Source of the DNA: an uncultured cyanobacterium | GTDB lineage: Bacteria > Cyanobacteriota > Vampirovibrionia > Gastranaerophilales > Gastranaerophilaceae | DNA: 8,063 nucleotides | Assembly: GCA_947073895.1 (NCBI GenBank) | Contig: CAMTNN010000059.1 | Location: 1-8,063, forward strand | Direction: 5' to 3' | Shown: piece by piece, positions 1 to 6,146 of the stretch | How positions within the stretch are numbered: the first letter of the stretch is position 1 | Layout: every line of letters starts with the position of its first letter | Notes under the pieces: model-generated | Seen by the model: only the letters and a program-made list of their open reading frames with translations | The model's database searches: none | What the model was told of the DNA's origin: nothing | Translations under genes and position numbers: made by a program

Positions 1-18
1 TTCCATTAAATTAATCCT

Positions 19-3000
19 TTACAAATTACTGTTAATCACCCTATCAATACACGCCTTTGGCGAATAACCCCATTCTCGTTTTGATATACGTGAAACTTTC
101 AAACCTGAACGCTCAATGATTTGTTGTTTTTTCATATTAGAAACCTTAGATGGAGTCTTGTCTTCAACCCCGTCACATTCGATTACGAATTTATCATCAA
201 CAACCAAATCTGCGCTTAAGCCTGCAATATCCACACCGCAAACAACCTTGTGTCCGAGTTCGCGGAACGCTTGAGCAACTTCTTTTTCAAACATGTTTTT
301 GTAAATATTTTCGTCAAACTCGTCGGAGTTAATCAATGAGAACCTGTCTTCATATTCCTGAATAAATCCGAAATAACTTCTCAAAATCCCTTCAGGAAGC
401 TCGCGAGGGTCTTTTGATATAAAGTTAATCGTTTTATGACGCGCACGTGTAATTGCTACGTTAAACAAGTTCGGCTTCTGTAAGAAAATCAAACTCTGAG
501 GGAAACTGTTATTCGCATATGCCCAAGAAATCAGCATAATATCACGTTCATCCCCCTGGAAAGTATGCGCTGTACCGATTTCAATTTGGTGTTTTTCCAT
601 CATGTGCTCGGATAAAACTTTAGCAACTGACACTTTCAACTGCTCAACCTGCGCTCTAAATGGTGAAATTATACCAATTGAAACAGGGTTTTCAGGATTC
701 TTGCGCTCATCTTCCACAACAATCTCATGTAATCGTTTTACGACTGCTTCGATTTCAGGAAGGTTTCTTGTCGCATCAAAATCAACCTTACCGTCAGGCA
801 CAACAACCGCTTCAAGAACCTTTGAAGAGTTATCGTTACGTTTCATAACCTTAATTCGTCCGCCGTAAAACTCTTTATTTGAATAATTAATAATCGGCGG
901 CAAGCTTCTAAAATGCTCATCCAATAAAACTGGGTGCATTGAATAATAATTCGCCAAATCAAACATAGAATTTGTTCTGAAACGCCACATAAGCTGATAT
1001 CTGTCAGTAATTCCGTGTTGTGACATAAATGATTGTTCTTTTGCCTTCTCTAAGAATGACAAATGCGGTAACTGTTTATCATCCCCAACCACAACAGCTT
1101 TTTTAGCACGGTATAAAATAGGGAAACAGCTCGCAATATCGCATTGTGAAGCTTCATCAATAATAACCACATCAAACAACCCCGGTTTTAGAGGTAAAGA
1201 CCCTGAAGCTGCGTAGGTTGTAACACACCAGCATGGGAAAGCTTCCAAAAGCGGTTTAAAATCTTCTGTCTCAAGCAGTCTGCTTTGAAGATTTTTCTTT
1301 CTTTCCACAAGAGATTTTGAATGAACAAACAATCTTTGACGTTTAACAGGGTCTTGCATTAAGCCTTTTAATGCAGCTCTGCGTTTTGTCTTAAGAATAT
1401 CAACCGCGAGTTTGCGCTGTTTTTTGCGCATTGTTCTTAGTTGCTCTGAAATAACATGAATATTTCCTGTTGTTTGGATTTTTGTTTCAATCATGCGAGC
1501 AGAACAAACAAGTTTTGCAAACTCTAACTCTGATTTTAAAATCATAAGATTTTCGTTATTAACATCAAAATTATTCAATCCTAGTATTTTCTTTAGTTTG
1601 CCTAAAGAAGCGCCATTTTTAAACGCAGCAAAAATCCCTGATTTTTCAAGATTCTCTGATAGAGTTGTGATAATATCTTCAATCGCTTGAACTTCATCTG
1701 CTTTTAAATCGTGTTTAATAAACAAATGGTTACCGTGCATATTTGTTTGAAGCTTGATTTCATTATTCAAATTATTCCACTCATTTTCAAGCGAAATAAT
1801 CTGCTCCGCATTCTTTTCCATTTCATTCATCGATTTAAGAAGTTTTTCCATATCGGAAACATCGCACAAAATTGAGCTTTCTAAGCCATCATCAAGGTCA
1901 ACTTTATTTGCAAGCAAATCCTGTAACTGCATTGATAATTCGCGCTGGTAATTTAATCTTCCCGCACGTAATGCAAGGAATGGCGCGCCTAAATCGTTCA
2001 ATCTTTCAGCCACAACATCAACTGCTTTATCCATTCTTGAAGCAACAAGAACAGTTTTACCATTCGCAATTAAATGAGCAACAAGGTTTACAATCGTTTG
2101 AGATTTACCTGTCCCCGGAGGGCCGAAAACAGAAACTAATTTTGCATTCTCAACATTTTTAACAACATTTAACTGTGCATCAGACAAAGACAGCGGAGTT
2201 ACAGGAAAGAAATCTGCTAAACTCTTTTGCTGGCTATCAGTCGGTTTTGCCTGAGTATATTCTTCATTAATAAGATTTAGAACAGTTTCTCTATAAACTC
2301 CGCTCGGCTTTTCTGCAATTTGCGTAAGTTCATGTAAAACCCCCGCAGTAGCCGAAGGACGTTTCGTAAGAATAATCGCGCATTGTTTAGTCAAATGAAT
2401 TTTATCAAAAGAAACAGAAGCTTTTTTCGAAGTTTCTTCTTCTGCTACAACTTCATCAATATTTTCAGCATCAATTTTATCATTGTAAAAATCTTTAGCT
2501 ACATTATCTTCCTTAACATCCATCTCGTGATTCAAAGAAACTTCAATATCAGGAACAATAGATTTTAAAGTAGTTAAGAAAATATCCATTTTTTCCTGAG
2601 TAACGGGAACAGTAGGAACTACGTCCAACAAACCTTCAAGAAGCTGTTCAGTTTCATCCTCGTCATCGCTTTTTTTCATCAAAGCTGTCAAAGCGCCTGT
2701 ATTAAGAGAGATAAATTCATCCGTTAGCATACAATTGATATTCACCCCGTTGCGTTCTAAACGGCAAGGAGTGTACAAAAGCGGAGTTAAAAACTCATTT
2801 TTTCTGCCTGTTTTATTTTTACCTACAAGAAACAAATAACCATAAATAAGGTACTTATCTTTCTGACTGGTTTCAGATTGAATCATAAGCTCGGTAAGCT
2901 TAGAATCAGACCCCTCTAGTCTCAAGTATTCAAGACCTTGAGTAAATAATGTATCTTCTTCATTTAAGAAAATCCATTTGTTATCTCTATCAGCTTTAAG

Positions 3001-3120
3001 ATTTCTAAAAGTTGAGCTTTTAACCTCTTCTCTTACACAATCATGAAGATATTGGCTCAATTTTTTGATAAAACTATTATTAAACGCAGAGTTTATAGCT
3101 CTTGTTGCTTCTTGTAACAT
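19..3120 (-). CDS. SF1 (UPF1/DNA2/NAM7-like) helicase fused to a C-terminal Vsr/DUF559-like nuclease
   Basis: This 1033-residue protein is predicted to be an ATP-driven DNA or RNA translocase joined to a nuclease, acting in the cytoplasm. Seen in the sequence: a Q-motif glutamine near residue 316, Walker A GPPGTGKS at 333-340, Walker B DEASQCD at 655-661, GDDKQLP at 679-685, EHFRS at 735-739, SPFRAQ at 819-824, TFQGDERD at 853-860 and NVAITRAR at 887-894. These are the SF1B helicase motifs in their usual order. Residues about 420-620, between Walker A and B, are charged and look like a coiled-coil insertion. Residues about 944-1030 carry FEKEV, a DLVV strand at 971-974 and IECDG at 980-984, followed by a Gln-Gln pair and a KVSRI strand; this is the pattern of the Vsr/DUF559 (MTES_1575) endonuclease fold. 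The N-terminal 300 residues are not recognised. The ATG has a GGGAG ribosome binding site at 3126-3130. The gene stands alone, so a role in defence or repair is inference; the helicase call is firm. Confidence 0.9.
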   Translation of the reverse strand: MLQEATRAINSAFNNSFIKKLSQYLHDCVREEVKSSTFRNLKADRDNKWIFLNEEDTLFTQGLEYLRLEGSDSKLTELMIQSETSQKDKYLIYGYLFLVGKNKTGRKNEFLTPLLYTPCRLERNGVNINCMLTDEFISLNTGALTALMKKSDDEDETEQLLEGLLDVVPTVPVTQEKMDIFLTTLKSIVPDIEVSLNHEMDVKEDNVAKDFYNDKIDAENIDEVVAEEETSKKASVSFDKIHLTKQCAIILTKRPSATAGVLHELTQIAEKPSGVYRETVLNLINEEYTQAKPTDSQQKSLADFFPVTPLSLSDAQLNVVKNVENAKLVSVFGPPGTGKSQTIVNLVAHLIANGKTVLVASRMDKAVDVVAERLNDLGAPFLALRAGRLNYQRELSMQLQDLLANKVDLDDGLESSILCDVSDMEKLLKSMNEMEKNAEQIISLENEWNNLNNEIKLQTNMHGNHLFIKHDLKADEVQAIEDIITTLSENLEKSGIFAAFKNGASLGKLKKILGLNNFDVNNENLMILKSELEFAKLVCSARMIETKIQTTGNIHVISEQLRTMRKKQRKLAVDILKTKRRAALKGLMQDPVKRQRLFVHSKSLVERKKNLQSRLLETEDFKPLLEAFPCWCVTTYAASGSLPLKPGLFDVVIIDEASQCDIASCFPILYRAKKAVVVGDDKQLPHLSFLEKAKEQSFMSQHGITDRYQLMWRFRTNSMFDLANYYSMHPVLLDEHFRSLPPIINYSNKEFYGGRIKVMKRNDNSSKVLEAVVVPDGKVDFDATRNLPEIEAVVKRLHEIVVEDERKNPENPVSIGIISPFRAQVEQLKVSVAKVLSEHMMEKHQIEIGTAHTFQGDERDIMLISWAYANNSFPQSLIFLQKPNLFNVAITRARHKTINFISKDPRELPEGILRSYFGFIQEYEDRFSLINSDEFDENIYKNMFEKEVAQAFRELGHKVVCGVDIAGLSADLVVDDKFVIECDGVEDKTPSKVSNMKKQQIIERSGLKVSRISKREWGYSPKACIDRVINSNL

Positions 3121-3148
3121 AATCTCTCCCTGTACTTATATGCCTCTA

Positions 3149-3177
3149 ATTGTACCATTATTTCCCGCTAAGCGCAA
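3149..3177 (-). promoter_or_regulatory. Sigma-70-type promoter of the helicase-nuclease gene
   Basis: On the minus strand, a -35 box TTGCGC (3172-3177) is followed by a 17-base spacer and a -10 box TACAAT (3149-3154). Transcription would begin near 3142, giving a leader of only about 20 bases that contains the GGGAG ribosome binding site. The -35 box lies six bases from that of the divergent plus-strand promoter, so the two are back to back. Confidence 0.6.
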
Positions 3178-3183
3178 CAAAAT

Positions 3184-3212
3184 TTGACTCTAAAGCTTTA
3201 TTATCCTACAAT
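3184..3212 (+). promoter_or_regulatory. Sigma-70-type promoter driving the riboswitch-like leader
   Basis: A -35 box TTGACT (3184-3189), a 17-base spacer and a -10 box TACAAT (3207-3212) make a near-consensus promoter. Transcription would start around 3219, only a few bases before the conserved RNA core begins near 3225. A second -10-like TATAAT at 3218-3223 has no good -35 partner. If this promoter is the one used, the RNA has little room for the 5' strands of the outer helices of a full cobalamin riboswitch. Confidence 0.6.
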
Positions 3213-3224
3213 TAACGTATAATT

Positions 3225-3350
3225 TAATAGAGGAAATCGGGGTGGAATTCCCCATCTGTGCCGCAACAGTAAAAGACTGAACACTCATAAACTCACCACC
3301 GCTTCGATTCAAAGCCGTGGGAAAGCTTTTCTGTGCTGCGGCAAGAAAGG
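3225..3350 (+). ncRNA. Cobalamin-riboswitch-like leader RNA, B12 box not recognisable
   Basis: The sequence follows the conserved core of cobalamin riboswitches: AATAGAGGAAA, then a GGGG/CCCC hairpin with loop TGGAATT (3239-3253), then CTGTGCCGCAACAGTAAAAG (3256-3275), then a hairpin ending in GTGGGAAAG (3317-3325) whose arms CCAC (3296-3299) and GTGG (3317-3320) pair. In known members the corresponding parts read AATAGGGAA, GGTG-AA-TCC, CCCGCAACTGTAA and CCACTG...GGGAAGG. The usual 3' B12 box (a GGAGACCTGCC-like string) is not visible, nor is its upstream partner helix. The element ends directly at the AAAGG ribosome binding site of the next gene, so control of translation initiation is plausible. 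It could be a diverged or truncated B12 aptamer, a variant with another ligand, or a decayed copy. The core resemblance is direct observation; ligand and function are inference. Confidence 0.6.
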
Positions 3351-3358
3351 TTTTTTTA

Positions 3359-4012
3359 TTGGGTAATGCAATTCAACAAGTAAATAAAGTTAACGCAGGG
3401 CTTTGTCCTCACGGACTTCCGCCAGCGGCTTGTCCAATTTGTTCCGCAGGAGCAGGCTCAATGAAACAATCGGACAGGAATCGAAAAATTGGTGAGATGA
3501 CTTATCATGAGTGTGCTATGATAGGTAATATGTTAAAAGCTCGCGCGTTAGCTCAAAAACAACACGAGCAAAACATACAACAGCATCTCGAAAACCTAAA
3601 AGTTTTTGAAAGCACAATGCAAAAACTATCAACAAATCTTCAGCAATTTATTCTTAAAAATACTGAAATCCCAATTATGAAACCGATAGTTTTTGTGGTT
3701 CAAAATATCGTCGTTCCTATTGTGAACTTTGTTAAAAATATTCCAAGGTTCATCAGCAAGATTAAGTTTGAAATAATGGATAAACTCAATGCCATTTATG
3801 GTGAAGCAAAAGCTTTTGTTGAAAAGAAGATTTCTGAACTTATCAGCACAATAAAATCTAAGTTTGAACTTCTATTCAAAATCTTTAAGAAAAACAACAC
3901 AAAAGACGACGAAACAAAAATTGATGAAGACAAAAAACTCTTTAACCTAAAAACCATTTTACATAAAATCTTGAGAAAGAAAAAAGATGACGACAGTTCA
4001 AAAGATAAATAA
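3359..4012 (+). CDS. Small protein with Cys/His zinc-knuckle-like motif and hydrophobic middle, unknown function
   Basis: I do not recognise this 217-residue protein. Near its N terminus it carries CPHGLPPAACPIC (residues 16-28), whose C16, H18, C25 and C28 could bind a zinc ion. Residues about 60-105 are polar and helical. Residues about 104-134 are hydrophobic, with repeated PIV-type steps, and could lie in or on a membrane. The last 60 residues are highly charged, with Lys runs and an Asp/Lys-rich tail. I chose the TTG at 3359 because AAAGG (3346-3350) sits eight bases upstream and this start keeps the Cys/His motif. The frame is open back to a GTG at 3317, but that lies inside the leader RNA. 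An ATG at 3461, with AGGAG eight bases upstream, is a credible alternative that would remove the motif. The gene follows the riboswitch-like leader and overlaps the next gene by 26 bases, so the two are probably co-translated. Confidence 0.7.
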   Translation: MGNAIQQVNKVNAGLCPHGLPPAACPICSAGAGSMKQSDRNRKIGEMTYHECAMIGNMLKARALAQKQHEQNIQQHLENLKVFESTMQKLSTNLQQFILKNTEIPIMKPIVFVVQNIVVPIVNFVKNIPRFISKIKFEIMDKLNAIYGEAKAFVEKKISELISTIKSKFELLFKIFKKNNTKDDETKIDEDKKLFNLKTILHKILRKKKDDDSSKDK

Positions 4013-5465
4013 CGACGCAGAATCCAACCGTATATCAAAAAACATGACAAATACTCAGCAAAAGAATTTTTCCAACATAAAAGAAGGAAAAATCGTTAAC
4101 GCATTCATTAAAGACCCGCTTCTTTCTCTTGACGAAACCCTTGATACGCTCGTAATTTCAAATACGGAAATCAAACTTCCCGATAAAGTTCACGAAAAAG
4201 AGGAGAAAAAAAATAACGGAATGCTCTATCTTGCAGGCGCTTCCATAGGAGCAATGGGACTTTTGGGCGGATTCACAGCAATGATTAAGAATTTTTCAAA
4301 AAAGAAATACGACTCCTCAAAAGAATATCTTCTCCCGGGAATTACTCGCAACCACTGTATAAATGATGAAATACATCAAAGTATTTTTAGTATGATTCAA
4401 TCACCAAACCGACGCACAATCCTTGCAGCTCTCGGCGTAATAACACTAGGCTCAATGGCTTTTATAGGAAAGAATTTCATCGACGGCTACAAAGATGTTT
4501 GGGTTAAAAAACGCGAAGCTGATATTCAAAAAAACTTACAAGAAAACCTTATTGAAGTCGAAACGCAAGCATTTTCAGGAAAAATTCAAATCATAAGAAG
4601 TATGCTATCCAATAAAGCAAAAATATTTGCAGACAATCTCACATTTAAAGGCAAAGAAAAAAAATCAGAACCGGAAAATGAAAAAAACTTTTGGATTCTA
4701 GGCGGAGCAACCCTCGCAGGATTATTAGCAATCGGATATTTTTCACTGCATAATTTAAGAAAAAGCGAAGAGTTTATAAAAAAAGGACTTAACAATACCC
4801 GCACAGGCTTAGAAAATATTATAAAAGAGTTTAACGAAGGAAAAGGCATTAACCCGATTCAAGGTCACAACGGAGAAACACTGACCGGAAAAGAGGCTTA
4901 TAAACACGTAATTGAAAATATGCTTGAATCAATTTACGCCACCCCACAAGAAATTGAAGAATTCGTTAACAAAATGAATCTCTCAGATACAGAAAAAGAA
5001 GAATTTATAAAACAATTAAAATCTTCAATGAATCAAGCCACAGAAAAAGTAAACAGCGCAATCGGCGGTTCAGGAAGAAATAAAATTACCTATTTTTCAC
5101 ACGTTAATGATTATCTTTCATTCTTCTATGACTGGCTAATGAACCCGAAAAACCCGCAGTTTAAGAACCTTTTCCTCGGAATATCAGGAGTTTCTGCTCT
5201 TGCCTACGGAGGGAAAACTACAACGGAAGCAATTAAGGATGTTCAAGTAAAAAAATATAATGCAGAAACTGAATTAGACTTGCAAAAACGTTTGGTTTCA
5301 ACAGAACTCCGTAACTTCAAAGCTAAAAAAGAGTCCGCAATCGAACCTCTTTGTGAAGAATTCTTTATTCAAAAAGAAAACGGAAAATCTCCGGAAGAAT
5401 TAAAAATAATGGCTGATAATATTTTATTTGAAATTAAAAACGGCCCGCCTTTTGTTTATAGTTAA
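3987..5465 (+). CDS. Four-segment membrane protein with internal duplication, unknown function
   Basis: I do not recognise this 492-residue protein. Hydrophobic segments lie at about 79-100, 143-163, 235-254 and 393-410, so it is probably an integral membrane protein. Segments 2 and 4, with the charged helices after them, are related: residues 150-199 and 398-447 align without gaps, 17 of 50 identical, sharing GK, KDVxVKK, LQ..L, E and F positions. Segments 1 and 3 also look alike (Gly/Ala-rich, LAGASIG versus LGGATLAG). The protein therefore seems built as two A-B units, with an extra soluble helical stretch of about 130 residues (260-390) in the second. The ATG lies inside the end of the preceding gene, behind a weak GAGAAAGA sequence, which suggests translational coupling; an ATG at 4044 is possible but lacks a ribosome binding site. 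Its job is unknown; co-expression with the zinc-knuckle-like protein suggests a shared complex at the membrane. Confidence 0.75.
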   Translation: MTTVQKINNDAESNRISKNMTNTQQKNFSNIKEGKIVNAFIKDPLLSLDETLDTLVISNTEIKLPDKVHEKEEKKNNGMLYLAGASIGAMGLLGGFTAMIKNFSKKKYDSSKEYLLPGITRNHCINDEIHQSIFSMIQSPNRRTILAALGVITLGSMAFIGKNFIDGYKDVWVKKREADIQKNLQENLIEVETQAFSGKIQIIRSMLSNKAKIFADNLTFKGKEKKSEPENEKNFWILGGATLAGLLAIGYFSLHNLRKSEEFIKKGLNNTRTGLENIIKEFNEGKGINPIQGHNGETLTGKEAYKHVIENMLESIYATPQEIEEFVNKMNLSDTEKEEFIKQLKSSMNQATEKVNSAIGGSGRNKITYFSHVNDYLSFFYDWLMNPKNPQFKNLFLGISGVSALAYGGKTTTEAIKDVQVKKYNAETELDLQKRLVSTELRNFKAKKESAIEPLCEEFFIQKENGKSPEELKIMADNILFEIKNGPPFVYS

Positions 5466-5480
5466 TTTGAGTAAGCTATC

Positions 5481-5798
5481 CTAATATTTCTTTATTTTTT
5501 CTATTTCAGTAAAAATTAAATCTAAATGCATACCGATTTTAATAAATGAGTTTTGGTAAAAATTTAGTTGTTTTCGCTCCAATGGAGTCAATTTTAAGTA
5601 AAGAGAGATATTTGCATCCACTTTAGCACAAGCATAGTTTATATAATAACAAAATGCATTTATATTCAATAATTTTCTCTCAAGGATTTTCATAGCATTT
5701 AGAATTACCGGCTTAATTTTTCTTGATTCAAGGTAATTCTTATAATATTTGCTGTTATTTTTAATATAACGTTGAGCTTCTAATTTTAAATCTTCCAT
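5481..5798 (-). CDS. Small helical protein of unknown function (105 aa)
   Basis: I do not recognise this 105-residue protein. It is rich in Lys, Asn, Tyr, Ile and Leu, has almost no Gly or Pro, and should be nearly all alpha-helix, perhaps a small helical bundle. No signal peptide, membrane segment or catalytic motif is visible. The start is well supported by AAGGAG (minus strand, complement of 5807-5812) eight bases before the ATG, and by a consensus-like promoter upstream. It is divergent from the helix-turn-helix gene at 5940 and shares its control region, so the two are probably regulated together. It ends 15 bases from the convergent membrane-protein gene. A role as partner or target of the HTH protein is only inference. 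Confidence 0.65.
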   Translation of the reverse strand: MEDLKLEAQRYIKNNSKYYKNYLESRKIKPVILNAMKILERKLLNINAFCYYINYACAKVDANISLYLKLTPLERKQLNFYQNSFIKIGMHLDLIFTEIEKIKKY

Positions 5799-5870
5799 TG
5801 ACTACTCTCCTTCAATGATCTTAACAATACGCTCCTTCAAAGAGGCGACCGCCACAAAATTCGTACTATA

Positions 5871-5899
5871 ATTTTAAGCCATTGCCACATATTTGTCAA
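5871..5899 (-). promoter_or_regulatory. Sigma-70-type promoter of the 105-residue gene
   Basis: On the minus strand a perfect -35 box TTGACA (5894-5899) is followed by 17 bases and a -10 box TAAAAT (5871-5876). Transcription would begin near 5864, leaving a leader of about 65 bases before the ATG. It overlaps the divergent plus-strand promoter, and the left arm of the inverted repeat sits in its spacer. Confidence 0.6.
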
Positions 5900-5911
5900 T
5901 ACTGCTACAAT
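5882..5911 (+). promoter_or_regulatory. Sigma-70-type promoter of the small HTH gene
   Basis: TTGCCA (5882-5887), an 18-base spacer and TACAAT (5906-5911) fit a moderate sigma-70 promoter, with transcription starting near 5918. The -35 box lies within the left arm of the inverted repeat, and the start point lies within the right arm, so a protein bound to the repeat would block it. Confidence 0.5.
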
Positions 5912-5921
5912 AGTGTGGCAA
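5882..5921. promoter_or_regulatory. Operator-like inverted repeat across two divergent promoters
   Basis: TTGCCACA (5882-5889) and its exact reverse complement TGTGGCAA (5914-5921) are separated by 24 bases. Their centres are 32 bases apart, about three helical turns, so both arms face the same side of the DNA. One arm covers the plus-strand -35 box and lies in the minus-strand promoter spacer; the other covers the plus-strand start point. The adjacent HTH protein is the obvious candidate ligand (autoregulation), by analogy with Cro/C1-type regulators. Confidence 0.5.
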
Positions 5922-5939
5922 ACGACAGAGGAATGAGAT

Positions 5940-6140
5940 ATGCCAGCTAGAGAAACTGTTAAAATAATGTTATTAAAAAGAGCTATGACCATTACAAAAT
6001 TAGCCGAAAAAATGTCAGAATTTACCGGTCAAAAGTATACACGGCGTAGCCTATCCAACAAAATCTCAAGAAGCTCTTTGAGATTTGATGAAGTAGAAAT
6101 TATTGCGAAAATATTGGATTTCAAAATTACTATTGAATAA
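5940..6140 (+). CDS. Small Cro/C1-like helix-turn-helix DNA-binding protein (66 aa)
   Basis: This 66-residue protein is essentially one lambda-repressor-type helix-turn-helix domain and probably acts as a transcriptional regulator. Residues 17-26 (TITKLAEKMS) form the likely first HTH helix. A loop follows, and residues 33-44 (YTRRSLSNKISR) form the recognition helix. Residues 49-60 (FDEVEIIAKILD) match the closing helix of this fold. There is no ligand-binding or dimerisation domain, so it probably dimerises through the HTH itself or works with a partner. The start has GAGGA (5928-5932) seven bases upstream. It is divergent from the 105-residue gene, with an operator-like repeat between them. 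It ends six bases before the convergent dehydrogenase gene. The fold is well supported; the target is inferred. Confidence 0.8.
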   Translation: MPARETVKIMLLKRAMTITKLAEKMSEFTGQKYTRRSLSNKISRSSLRFDEVEIIAKILDFKITIE

Positions 6141-6146
6141 CGCAAA

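Noticed and set aside
150..2568. Several plus-strand open frames of 60-96 residues inside the helicase gene
   Set aside because: They are antisense to a clear long gene, have no family features, and are best explained as shadow frames.
3326..3357. Possible intrinsic terminator: GC-containing stem arm followed by a run of seven T
   Set aside because: Eight bases separate the stem from the T run, and the T run sits between the ribosome binding site and the start codon, so a spacer is the simpler reading.
3317..3358. N-terminal extension from the GTG at 3317
   Set aside because: It overlaps the conserved hairpin of the leader RNA and has no ribosome binding site; TTG 3359 has one at the right distance.
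5458..5500. Hairpin ATAGTT/AGCTAT followed by T-rich DNA after the membrane-protein gene
   Set aside because: Six weak pairs including a G-U, and the T-rich stretch is interrupted; not a convincing terminator.
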